64,000 nt of DNA from Nicotiana tabacum (Eukaryota; Streptophyta; Magnoliopsida; Solanales; Solanaceae): positions 100,238,826-100,302,825 of the forward strand of contig NC_134093.1 in NCBI RefSeq assembly GCF_000715075.1, read 5' to 3'. The translations under genes and the position numbers were made by a program. Position 1 is the first letter of the stretch, and every line of letters starts with the position of its first letter. Shown here in pieces: positions 34,221-47,237 of the stretch. The notes under the pieces were generated by a model that made no database searches, was not told where the DNA came from, and worked only from the letters and a program-made list of their open reading frames with translations.

Positions 34221-37200
34221 TGTGAGCTCGTATTTGCGAGCTATGACTAGCATTTGCGTTCCAACCAGCCAGACCAGTGGCCGCACCTGCGCAGTAAAAT
34301 TTCGCACCTGCGACATCGCGGATGCGTCCAAACAACTGCAAAAGCGGACTGCCTTACAGAACCGAGCTCTCCTTTCGCAAAGCGATTGCGCATCTGTGCC
34401 AAAATCTCCGCAGAAGCAAAGCAACATGACACCCCCATCTCTCTGAAGCGACCAACAATGATGCATAAGCAACCACACACATGTGCTCCAAAAATGCGCA
34501 GGTACTACGCACCAGAACCAGACTTGTCCAGCATGCTCCTAACAATCCGAAACCCGTCCAAAATTCACCCATGCCACTCGGGACCTCGTCCCAACATACC
34601 AATAAGTACCATAACTTAATACGGACCTACTCGAGGCCCCAAATCATATGAAATGACGTCAAAACTACGAATCACACCTTAAATCGAACTTATAAATTTT
34701 TAAATCTTCCGACTTCCAAAACTCGTGCTGAAACGTATCAAATCAATTCGGAATAACCTCAATTTTTTTATGCAAGTCCCAAATGGCATAACGGAGCTAA
34801 TACAACTCTCGGAATCGCAATCCGAACCCGATATTAACTAAGTCAACTCTCGGTTAAACCTCTTAACCTTTCAAAACTTCAACTTTTTCACTTTTCGCCG
34901 AAATGCTTTAAATTATCATATGGACCTCCAAATCGAAATTCGGACACACGCCTAAGTCCAAAATTACCATACAAATCTATTAAAATCATCAAAATAATAT
35001 TTCGGAGTCGTCTACATAAAAGTCAAACTTCGATCAATATTTACCACTTAAGCTTCTAACACAAGAATCCTTCTTCCAAATTGATCCCAAATCATTTGAA
35101 AACCGAACTCGACCATACACGCAAGTCATAACACATAATAAGAAGCTTCTTGAGACCTTAAGCCACCGAACATGACGCTAATTCTCAAAACGATCGATCG
35201 GGTCGTTACACCCTTCTTAGGGATGACTTGTGAATCCAGCCTCACTTCCACATCCGCATCACGTGTTACGTTGTTGAACTTGTATTCTAAATACATTATT
35301 TTAGTCCTACTCATCTTGAAACCTTTTGACTCCAGGTTCTGTCTCCAAACCTCCAGCCTCGCGTTAGCACCACATCATGTCTCGTCAATTAGTATTATAT
35401 CATCCGCAAATAACATGTACTATGGCATATCCTCTTGAATATGCCGCGTCAGAACTTTCATCACCAAGGTAAATAAAATCGGGCTAAGCACGGATCCCTG
35501 ATGCAAGCCCATCCCGACAAGGAAGTGTTCTGAATCTTCTTCCACGTCCTAACCGGGGTCTTAACTCCATCATACATATCCTGGATCACCCTAGTATAAG
35601 CTACGGGCACACCCCTAACCTCCAAACACCTCCAAAGAACCTTTCTCGGAACTTTATCATAAGTTATTTCTAGGTCAATAAAGATCATGTGCAAGTCCTT
35701 CTTTCTATCCCTATACTGCTTTATCAGTCTCTTAATAAGGTGAATGGCTTCCAGTACTATTTTAGTGTTGTGACTTGAAATATGTTGGAGATGGCAAAAA
35801 AAATGAATACATTGCTAGCTTTTGTTCAGATCTTTCTCATTGTATAGCTATTAAAAGTTTTAGAATATCAAATCAACACCACGCATGTTAAAACTATTCA
35901 TATATAGCACCCATAGTTCGTCACTAGCTCCAAGATTTTGCATATTTTGATGAGGCCAAAGCGATATATTAAAATTAAGAAAAAAACGAATATATTACAT
36001 AGTGCAGACTCCTTCATATGTGTATATGTTTTTTTTTCTTTTGCTTAAAACATGTCAAATAATCAAAACGAGAAATAGTAATAATTTAAAATTCCTGCAT
36101 ACTGCATTTGCCTTTACTGCTCTATCATTCAGCATGTCAAACTAGGGGGAAGAGGAGAGGATAAACAAAAAAGACAATGGCTTCGTCTCATAACAGTTAT
36201 CTCTTGAGGTTATCATATTTCTTCAATATTGAGCAGGATAAACTTAAAAGGAAATATATAAACTAGTCCGATTGACCTCAAATTTTGTGCACAAGTTATA
36301 ATTGACATTACGGACCTACTCCAACTTTCGGAATCTAAATCCGACTCCGATATCAAAAAGTCAACTCCCGGTCAAACTTCTCAAAATTATCCAAATTTTC
36401 AACTTTCGCCCAAATGACCCCAAAATGACCTACTGACCTCTAAATCCACATCCGGACGCGTTCCTAAGACCGGAATCATCATATGGAGATATTCCCAGAC
36501 TCAGAATCCCAAACAGACGTTGATATCATTGAAATGCACTTCAACTCAAATTTATGAAATTCTTCCAAAATGCCAACTTCCACAATAGGCGCTGAAACGC
36601 TCCGGGTCATTCAAAACTCGATCCGGACATACGCCCAAGTCCAAAATCATCATACGAACCTATTGGAACCTTCCAATCCCGATTCCGAGGTTGTTTACTC
36701 AAAAATCAAACCCTAGTCAAATCTTCCAACTTAAAGCTTCCGAAATTAGAATGTTATTTTCAAATCAACTACGAACTTTCCGAAATTCAATTCCGACCAC
36801 GCGCACAAGTCATAATACCTGAAGTGAAGTTACTCAAGGTCTCAAACCACCGAACGACGCACTGGAGCTCAAAACGACCGGTCGGGTCGTTACATTCTCT
36901 CCCACTTAAACATACGTTCGTCCTCGAACGTGCTAAGAACGGCTATGGAGTTGTCCGAAATCATTGTTTAATGCCTCGTGCACCTACCCGTACTACCACA
37001 ACTCAGTTGAGCCCATTAGCTCGAGCAAACCCGAAAATCCTCCCTATTATCTAGTCAAATAAGCCTTAGAGCCAAATTCCAACATCTGAAATCCTTTACC
37101 AGGTCTGTTTCCAATATACGAACATTGTATCCATCACTACACGGTGCACCAATACATGATTTCATACCTTTACTGAATTCATACCATGCATAGTAACTCA

Positions 37201-37461
37201 CATGACCATAATAACATCCTCTGACAACGATAGTTGAAATCCCACGAATCTGATGCCCCCACGCACCTCACGAAACATATAAGTCTCATTTCAACTCTCG
37301 CAATACTGCCACAACAGAAAGGATGTGTAGAAATTCATAACCAACTTCCGAGTCAACAATTCATTGAGTCCCTCCTCCTGACAAGGACCATTACCCCATT
37401 ATGAACCAAATAACGATATTTTTTTTTTTAACATGCCTCATATAATCCGAGTCAATAATCT
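34221..37461. repeat. Array unit 4
   Basis: 3241 bp, T11. It shares T at 34864 (C in other units) with unit 5 only. Confidence 0.93.
35211..35771 (-). pseudogene. RTE LINE RT fragment, unit 4
   Basis: Copy of the unit 2 fragment. Confidence 0.85.
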
Positions 37462-40400
37462 TGTGAGCTCGTATTTGCGAGCTATGACTAGCATTTGCGT
37501 TCCAACCAGCCAGACCAGTGGCCGCACCTGCGCAGTAAAATTTCGCACCTGCGACATCGCGGATGCGTCCAAACAACTGCAAAAGCGGACTGCCTTACAG
37601 AACCGAGCTCTCCTTTCGCAAAGCGATTGCGCATCTGTGCCAAAATCTCCGCAGAAGCAAAGCAACATGACACCCCCATCTCTCTGAAGCGACCAACAAT
37701 GATGCATAAGCAACCACACACATGTGCTCCAAAAATGCGCAGGTACTACGCACCAGAACCAGACTTGTCCAGCATGCTCCTAACAATCCGAAACCCGTCC
37801 AAAATTCACCCATGCCACTCGGGACCTCGTCCCAACATACCAATAAGTACCATAACTTAATACGGACCTACTCGAGGCCCCAAATCATATGAAATGACGT
37901 CAAAACTACGAATCACACCTTAAATCGAACTTATAAATTTTTAAATCTTCCGACTTCCAAAACTCGTGCTGAAACGTATCAAATCAATTCGGAATAACCT
38001 CAATTTTTTTATGCAAGTCCCAAATGGCATAACGGAGCTAATACAACTCTCGGAATCGCAATCCGAACCCGATATTAACTAAGTCAACTCTCGGTTAAAC
38101 CTCTTAACCTTTCAAAACTTCAACTTTTTCACTTTTCGCCGAAATGCTTTAAATTATCATATGGACCTCCAAATCGAAATTCGGACACACGCCTAAGTCC
38201 AAAATTACCATACAAATCTATTAAAATCATCAAAATAATATTTCGGAGTCGTCTACATAAAAGTCAAACTTCGATCAATATTTACCACTTAAGCTTCTAA
38301 CACAAGAATCCTTCTTCCAAATTGATCCCAAATCATTTGAAAACCGAACTCGACCATACACGCAAGTCATAACACATAATAAGAAGCTTCTTGAGACCTT
38401 AAGCCACCGAACATGACGCTAATTCTCAAAACGATCGATCGGGTCGTTACACCCTTCTTAGGGATGACTTGTGAATCCAGCCTCACTTCCACATCCGCAT
38501 CACGTGTTACGTTGTTGAACTTGTATTCTAAATACATTATTTTAGTCCTACTCATCTTGAAACCTTTTGACTCCAGGTTCTGTCTCCAAACCTCCAGCCT
38601 CGCGTTAGCACCACATCATGTCTCGTCAATTAGTATTATATCATCCGCAAATAACATGTACTATGGCATATCCTCTTGAATATGCCGCGTCAGAACTTTC
38701 ATCACCAAGGTAAATAAAATCGGGCTAAGCACGGATCCCTGATGCAAGCCCATCCCGACAAGGAAGTGTTCTGAATCTTCTTCCACGTCCTAACCGGGGT
38801 CTTAACTCCATCATACATATCCTGGATCACCCTAGTATAAGCTACGGGCACACCCCTAACCTCCAAACACCTCCAAAGAACCTTTCTCGGAACTTTATCA
38901 TAAGTTATTTCTAGGTCAATAAAGATCATGTGCAAGTCCTTCTTTCTATCCCTATACTGCTTTATCAGTCTCTTAATAAGGTGAATGGCTTCCAGTACTA
39001 TTTTAGTGTTGTGACTTGAAATATGTTGGAGATGGCAAAAAAAATGAATACATTGCTAGCTTTTGTTCAGATCTTTCTCATTGTATAGCTATTAAAAGTT
39101 TTAGAATATCAAATCAACACCACGCATGTTAAAACTATTCATATATAGCACCCATAGTTCGTCACTAGCTCCAAGATTTTGCATATTTTGATGAGGCCAA
39201 AGCGATATATTAAAATTAAGAAAAAAACGAATATATTACATAGTGCAGACTCCTTCATATGTGTATATGTTTTTTTTTCTTTTGCTTAAAACATGTCAAA
39301 TAATCAAAACGAGAAATAGTAATAATTTAAAATTCCTGCATACTGCATTTGCCTTTACTGCTCTATCATTCAGCATGTCAAACTAGGGGGAAGAGGAGAG
39401 GATAAACAAAAAAGACAATGGCTTCGTCTCATAACAGTTATCTCTTGAGGTTATCATATTTCTTCAATATTGAGCAGGATAAACTTAAAAGGAAATATAT
39501 AAACTAGTCCGATTGACCTCAAATTTTGTGCACAAGTTATAATTGACATTACGGACCTACTCCAACTTTCGGAATCTAAATCCGACTCCGATATCAAAAA
39601 GTCAACTCCCGGTCAAACTTCTCAAAATTATCCAAATTTTCAACTTTCGCCCAAATGACCCCAAAATGACCTACTGACCTCTAAATCCACATCCGGACGC
39701 GTTCCTAAGACCGGAATCATCATATGGAGATATTCCCAGACTCAGAATCCCAAACAGACGTTGATATCATTGAAATGCACTTCAACTCAAATTTATGAAA
39801 TTCTTCCAAAATGCCAACTTCCACAATAGGCGCTGAAACGCTCCGGGTCATTCAAAACTCGATCCGGACATACGCCCAAGTCCAAAATCATCATACGAAC
39901 CTATTGGAACCTTCCAATCCCGATTCCGAGGTTGTTTACTCAAAAATCAAACCCTAGTCAAATCTTCCAACTTAAAGCTTCCGAAATTAGAATGTTATTT
40001 TCAAATCAACTACGAACTTTCCGAAATTCAATTCCGACCACGCGCACAAGTCATAATACCTGAAGTGAAGTTACTCAAGGTCTCAAACCACCGAACGACG
40101 CACTGGAGCTCAAAACGACCGGTCGGGTCGTTACATTCTCTCCCACTTAAACATACGTTCGTCCTCGAACGTGCTAAGAACGGCTATGGAGTTGTCCGAA
40201 ATCATTGTTTAATGCCTCGTGCACCTACCCGTACTACCACAACTCAGTTGAGCCCATTAGCTCGAGCAAACCCGAAAATCCTCCCTATTATCTAGTCAAA
40301 TAAGCCTTAGAGCCAAATTCCAACATCTGAAATCCTTTACCAGGTCTGTTTCCAATATACGAACATTGTATCCATCACTACACGGTGCACCAATACATGA

Positions 40401-40700
40401 TTTCATACCTTTACTGAATTCATACCATGCATAGTAACTCACATGACCATAATAACATCCTCTGACAACGATAGTTGAAATCCCACGAATCTGATGCCCC
40501 CACGCACCTCACGAAACATATAAGTCTCATTTCAACTCTCGCAATACTGCCACAACAGAAAGGATGTGTAGAAATTCATAACCAACTTCCGAGTCAACAA
40601 TTCATTGAGTCCCTCCTCCTGACAAGGACCATTACCCCATTATGAACCAAATAACGATATTTTTTTTTAACATGCCTCATATAATCCGAGTCAATAATCT
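37462..40700. repeat. Array unit 5
   Basis: 3239 bp because of T9. It shares T at 38105 with unit 4. Confidence 0.93.
38452..39012 (-). pseudogene. RTE LINE RT fragment, unit 5
   Basis: Copy of the unit 2 fragment. Confidence 0.85.
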
Positions 40701-43700
40701 TGTGAGCTCGTATTTGCGAGCTATGACTAGCATTTGCGTTCCAACCAGCCAGACCAGTGGCCGCACCTGCGCAGTAAAATTTCGCACCTGCGACATCGCG
40801 GATGCGTCCAAACAACTGCAAAAGCGGACTGCCTTACAGAACCGAGCTCTCCTTTCGCAAAGCGATTGCGCATCTGTGCCAAAATCTCCGCAGAAGCAAA
40901 GCAACATGACACCCCCATCTCTCTGAAGCGACCAACAATGATGCATAAGCAACCACACACATGTGCTCCAAAAATGCGCAGGTACTACGCACCAGAACCA
41001 GACTTGTCCAGCATGCTCCTAACAATCCGAAACCCGTCCAAAATTCACCCATGCCACTCGGGACCTCGTCCCAACATACCAATAAGTACCATAACTTAAT
41101 ACGGACCTACTCGAGGCCCCAAATCATATGAAATGACGTCAAAACTACGAATCACACCTTAAATCGAACTTATAAATTTTTAAATCTTCCGACTTCCAAA
41201 ACTCGTGCTGAAACGTATCAAATCAATTCGGAATAACCTCAATTTTTTTATGCAAGTCCCAAATGGCATAACGGAGCTAATACAACTCTCGGAATCGCAA
41301 TCCGAACCCGATATTAACTAAGTCAACTCTCGGTTAAACCTCTCAACCTTTCAAAACTTCAACTTTTTCACTTTTCGCCGAAATGCTTTAAATTATCATA
41401 TGGACCTCCAAATCGAAATTCGGACACACGCCTAAGTCCAAAATTACCATACAAATCTATTAAAATCATCAAAATAATATTTCGGAGTCGTCTACATAAA
41501 AGTCAAACTTCGATCAATATTTACCACTTAAGCTTCTAACACAAGAATCCTTCTTCCAAATTGATCCCAAATCATTTGAAAATCGAACTCGACCATACAC
41601 GCAAGTCATAACACATAATAAGAAGCTTCTTGAGACCTTAAGCCACCGAACATGACGCTAATTCTCAAAACGATCGATCGGGTCGTTACACCCTTCTTAG
41701 GGATGACTTGTGAATCCAGCCTCACTTCCACATCCGCATCACGTGTTACGTTGTTGAACTTGTATTCTAAATACATTATTTTAGTCCTACTCATCTTGAA
41801 ACCTTTTGACTCCAGGTTCTGTCTCCAAACCTCCAGCCTCGCGTTAGCACCACATCATGTCTCGTCAATTAGTATTATATCATCCGCAAATAACATGTAC
41901 TATGGCATATCCTCTTGAATATGCCGCGTCAGAACTTTCATCACCAAGGTAAATAAAATCGGGCTAAGCACGGATCCCTGATGCAAGCCCATCCCGACAA
42001 GGAAGTGTTCTGAATCTTCTTCCACGTCCTAACCGGGGTCTTAACTCCATCATACATATCCTGGATCACCCTAGTATAAGCTACGGGCACACCCCTAACC
42101 TCCAAACACCTCCAAAGAACCTTTCTCGGAACTTTATCATAAGTTATTTCTAGGTCAATAAAGATCATGTGCAAGTCCTTCTTTCTATCCCTATACTGCT
42201 TTATCAGTCTCTTAATAAGGTGAATGGCTTCCAGTACTATTTTAGTGTTGTGACTTGAAATATGTTGGAGATGGCAAAAAAAATGAATACATTGCTAGCT
42301 TTTGTTCAGATCTTTCTCATTGTATAGCTATTAAAAGTTTTAGAATATCAAATCAACACCACGCATGTTAAAACTATTCATATATAGCACCCATAGTTCG
42401 TCACTAGCTCCAAGATTTTGCATATTTTGATGAGGCCAAAGCGATATATTAAAATTAAGAAAAAAACGAATATATTACATAGTGCAGACTCCTTCATATG
42501 TGTATATGTTTTTTTTTCTTTTGCTTAAAACATGTCAAATAATCAAAACGAGAAATAGTAATAATTTAAAATTCCTGCATACTGCATTTGCCTTTACTGC
42601 TCTATCATTCAGCATGTCAAACTAGGGGGAAGAGGAGAGGATAAACAAAAAAGACAATGGCTTCGTCTCATAACAGTTATCTCTTGAGGTTATCATATTT
42701 CTTCAATATTGAGCAGGATAAACTTAAAAGGAAATATATAAACTAGTCCGATTGACCTCAAATTTTGTGCACAAGTTATAATTGACATTACGGACCTACT
42801 CCAACTTTCGGAATCTAAATCCGACTCCGATATCAAAAAGTCAACTCCCGGTCAAACTTCTCAAAATTATCCAAATTTTCAACTTTCGCCCAAATGACCC
42901 CAAAATGACCTACTGACCTCTAAATCCACATCCGGACGCGTTCCTAAGACCGGAATCATCATATGGAGATATTCCCAGACTCAGAATCCCAAACAGACGT
43001 TGATATCATTGAAATGCACTTCAACTCAAATTTATGAAATTCTTCCAAAATGCCAACTTCCACAATAGGCGCTGAAACGCTCCGGGTCATTCAAAACTCG
43101 ATCCGGACATACGCCCAAGTCCAAAATCATCATACGAACCTATTGGAACCTTCCAATCCCGATTCCGAGGTTGTTTACTCAAAAATCAAACCCTAGTCAA
43201 ATCTTCCAACTTAAAGCTTCCGAAATTAGAATGTTATTTTCAAATCAACTACGAACTTTCTGAAATTCAATTCCGACCACGCGCACAAGTCATAATACCT
43301 GAAGTGAAGTTACTCAAGGTCTCAAACCACCGAACGACGCACTGGAGCTCAAAACGACCGGTCGGGTCGTTACATTCTCTCCCACTTAAACATACGTTCG
43401 TCCTCGAACGTGCTAAGAACGGCTATGGAGTTGTCCGAAATCATTGTTTAATGCCTCGTGCACCTACCCGTACTACCACAACTCAGTTGAGCCCATTAGC
43501 TCGAGCAAACCCGAAAATCCTCCCTATTATCTAGTCAAATAAGCCTTAGAGCCAAATTCCAACATCTGAAATCCTTTACCAGGTCTGTTTCCAATATACG
43601 AACATTGTATCCATCACTACACGGTGCACCAATACATGATTTCATACCTTTACTGAATTCATACCATGCATAGTAACTCACATGACCATAATAACATCCT

Positions 43701-43941
43701 CTGACAACGATAGTTGAAATCCCACGAATCTGATGCCCCCACGCACCTCACGAAACATATAAGTCTCATTTCAACTCTCGCAATACTGCCACAACAGAAA
43801 GGATGTGTAGAAATTCATAACCAACTTCCGAGTCAACAATTCATTGAGTCCCTCCTCCTGACAAGGACCATTACCCCATTATGAACCAAATAACGATATT
43901 TTTTTTTTTAACATGCCTCATATAATCCGAGTCAATAATCT
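40701..43941. repeat. Array unit 6
   Basis: 3241 bp, T11. It has a private T at 41583 and shares T at 43261 with unit 7. Confidence 0.93.
41691..42251 (-). pseudogene. RTE LINE RT fragment, unit 6
   Basis: Copy of the unit 2 fragment. Confidence 0.85.
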
Positions 43942-44931
43942 TGTGAGCTCGTATTTGCGAGCTATGACTAGCATTTGCGTTCCAACCAGCCAGACCAGTG
44001 GCCGCACCTGCGCAGTAAAATTTCGCACCTGCGACATCGCGGATGCGTCCAAACAACTGCAAAAGCGGACTGCCTTACAGAACCGAGCTCTCCTTTCGCA
44101 AAGCGATTGCGCATCTGTGCCAAAATCTCCGCAGAAGCAAAGCAACATGACACCCCCATCTCTCTGAAGCGACCAACAATGATGCATAAGCAACCACACA
44201 CATGTGCTCCAAAAATGCGCAGGTACTACGCACCAGAACCAGACTTGTCCAGCATGCTCCTAACAATCCGAAACCCGTCCAAAATTCACCCATGCCACTC
44301 GGGACCTCGTCCCAACATACCAATAAGTACCATAACTTAATACGGACCTACTCGAGGCCCCAAATCATATGAAATGACGTCAAAACTACGAATCACACCT
44401 TAAATCGAACTTATAAATTTTTAAATCTTCCGACTTCCAAAACTCGTGCTGAAACGTATCAAATCAATTCGGAATAACCTCAATTTTTTTATGCAAGTCC
44501 CAAATGGCATAACGGAGCTAATACAACTCTCGGAATCGCAATCCGAACCCGATATTAACTAAGTCAACTCTCGGTTAAACCTCTCAACCTTTCAAAACTT
44601 CAACTTTTTCACTTTTCGCCGAAATGCTTTAAATTATCATATGGACCTCCAAATCGAAATTCGGACACACGCCTAAGTCCAAAATTACCATACAAATCTA
44701 TTAAAATCATCAAAATAATATTTCGGAGTCGTCTACATAAAAGTCAAACTTCGATCAATATTTACCACTTAAGCTTCTAACACAAGAATCCTTCTTCCAA
44801 ATTGATCCCAAATCATTTGAAAACCGAACTCGACCATACACGCAAGTCATAACACATAATAAGAAGCTTCTTGAGACCTTAAGCCACCGAACATGACGCT
44901 AATTCTCAAAACGATCGATCGGGTCGTTACA

Positions 44932-45531
44932 CCCTTCTTAGGGATGACTTGTGAATCCAGCCTCACTTCCACATCCGCATCACGTGTTACGTTGTTGAAC
45001 TTGTATTCTAAATACATTATTTTAGTCCTACTCATCTTGAAACCTTTTGACTCCAGGTTCTGTCTCCAAACCTCCAGCCTCGCGTTAGCACCACATCATG
45101 TCTCGTCAATTAGTATTATATCATCCGCAAATAACATGTACTATGGCATATCCTCTTGAATATGCCGCGTCAGAACTTTCATCACCAAGGTAAATAAAAT
45201 CGGGCTAAGCACGGATCCCTGATGCAAGCGCATCCCGACAAGGAAGTGTTCTGAATCTTCTTCCACGTCCTAACCGGGGTCTTAACTCCATCATACATAT
45301 CCTGGATCACCCTAGTATAAGCTACGGGCACACCCCTAACCTCCAAACACCTCCAAAGAACCTTTCTCACACCCCTAACCTCCAAACACCTCCAAAGAAC
45401 CTTTCTCGGAACTTTATCATAAGTTATTTCTAGGTCAATAAAGATCATGTGCAAGTCCTTCTTTCTATCCCTATACTGCTTTATCAGTCTCTTAATAAGG
45501 TGAATGGCTTCCAGTACTATTTTAGTGTTGT
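44932..45531 (-). pseudogene. RTE LINE RT fragment, unit 7
   Basis: Like unit 1, with the 39-bp in-frame duplication ([13 protein letters not shown] repeated). Confidence 0.85.
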
Positions 45532-46654
45532 GACTTGAAATATGTTGGAGATGGCAAAAAAAATGAATACATTGCTAGCTTTTGTTCAGATCTTTCTCAT
45601 TGTATAGCTATTAAAAGTTTTAGAATATCAAATCAACACCACGCATGTTAAAACTATTCATATATAGCACCCATAGTTCGTCACTAGCTCCAAGATTTTG
45701 CATATTTTGATGAGGACAAAGCGATATATTAAAATTAAGAAAAAAACGAATATATTACATAGTGCAGACTCCTTCATATGTGTATATGTTTTTTTTTCTT
45801 TTGCTTAAAACATGTCAAATAATCAAAACGAGAAATAGTAATAATTTAAAATTCCTGCATACTGCATTTGCCTTTACTGCTCTATCATTCAGCATGTCAA
45901 ACTAGGGGGAAGAGGAGAGGATAAACAAAAAAGACAATGGCTTCGTCTCATAACAGTTATCTCTTGAGGTTATCATATTTCTTCAATATTGAGCAGGATA
46001 AACTTAAAAGGAAATATATAAACTAGTCCGATTGACCTCAAATTTTGTGCACAAGTTATAATTGACATTACGGACCTACTCCAACTTTCGGAATCTAAAT
46101 CCGACTCCGATATCAAAAAGTCAACTCCCGGTCAAACTTCTCAAAATTATCCAAATTTTCAACTTTCGCCCAAATGACCCCAAAATGACCTACTGACCTC
46201 TAAATCCACATCCGGACGCGTTCCTAAGACCGGAATCATCATATGGAGATATTCCCAGACTCAGAATCCCAAACAGACGTTGATATCATTGAAATGCACT
46301 TCAACTCAAATTTATGAAATTCTTCCAAAATGCCAACTTCCACAATAGGCGCTGAAACGCTCCGGGTCATTCAAAACTCGATCCGGACATACGCCCAAGT
46401 CCAAAATCATCATACGAACCTATTGGAACCTTCCAATCCCGATTCCGAGGTTGTTTACTCAAAAATCAAACCCTAGTCAAATCTTCCAACTTAAAGCTTC
46501 CGAAATTAGAATGTTATTTTCAAATCAACTACGAACTTTCTGAAATTCAATTCCGACCACGCGCACAAGTCATAATACCTGAAGTGAAGTTACTCAAGGT
46601 CTCAAACCACCGAACGACGCACTGGAGCTCAAAACGACCGGTCGGGTCGTTACA

Positions 46655-46672
46655 TTCTCTCCCACTTAAACA
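46655..46672 (-). promoter_or_regulatory. E5 polypurine tract (last array copy)
   Basis: The minus strand reads TTTAAGTGGGAGAGAA directly before TGTAACGACC. Copies exist at the same place in all array units, for example from 27174 and from 30413. Confidence 0.75.
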
Positions 46673-47237
46673 TACGTTCGTCCTCGAACGTGCTAAGAAC
46701 GGCTATGGAGTTGTCCGAAATCATTGTTTAATGCCTCGTGCACCTACCCGTACTACCACAACTCAGTTGAGCCCATTAGCTCGAGCAAACCCGAAAATCC
46801 TCCCTATTATCTAGTCAAATAAGCCTTAGAGCCAAATTCCAACATCTGAAATCCTTTACCAGGTCTGTTTCCAATATACGAACATTGTATCCATCACTAC
46901 ACGGTGCACCAATACATGATTTCATACCTTTACTGAATTCATACCATGCATAGTAACTCACATGACCATAATAACATCCTCTGACAACGATAGTTGAAAT
47001 CCCACGAATCTGATGCCCCCACGCACCTCACGAAACATATAAGTCTCATTTCAACTCTCGCAATACTGCCACAACAGAAAGGATGTGTAGAAATTCATAA
47101 CCAACTTCCGAGTCAACAATTCATTGAGTCCCTCCTCCTGACAAGGACCATTACCCCATTATGAACCAAATAACGATATTTTTTTTTTTAACATGCCTCA
47201 TATAATCCGATCGCACTGATCCCAGGTCCAATAATCT

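Larger units (their letters stand above)
24461..47237. repeat. Seven-copy direct tandem array, about 3.24-kb composite unit
   Basis: Seven near-identical units follow each other head to tail, starting at 24461, 27739, 30980, 34221, 37462, 40701 and 43942. Unit lengths are 3278, 3241, 3241, 3241, 3239, 3241 and about 3296 bp. Differences are a 39-bp direct duplication in the first and last unit, T9 against T11 in one T-run, 16 bp retained only at the far right end, and a handful of substitutions. Each unit holds, in order, 990 bp of E4 LTR, 0.56-0.60 kb of LINE RT, 0.5 kb of unidentified AT-rich DNA, 0.63 kb of LTR, and 0.56 kb of E5 interior including its PPT. Left of 24461 and right of 47240 the parent sequences continue uninterrupted in single copy. 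Confidence 0.95.
43942..47237. repeat. Array unit 7, continuous with the E5 interior
   Basis: It has the 39-bp duplication (45329-45367 repeated at 45368-45406), G at 45230 and A at 45716 like unit 1, and T at 46541 like unit 6. Its right end keeps the 16 bp (around TCGCACTGATCCCAGG, 47211-47226) lost at every internal junction. It then runs on into the unduplicated E5 interior. Confidence 0.92.

Noticed and set aside
24461..47237. Array as a pure assembly artefact
   Set aside because: Unit-specific substitutions, indels and shared neighbour variants argue for real copies, although the exact number cannot be confirmed without reads.
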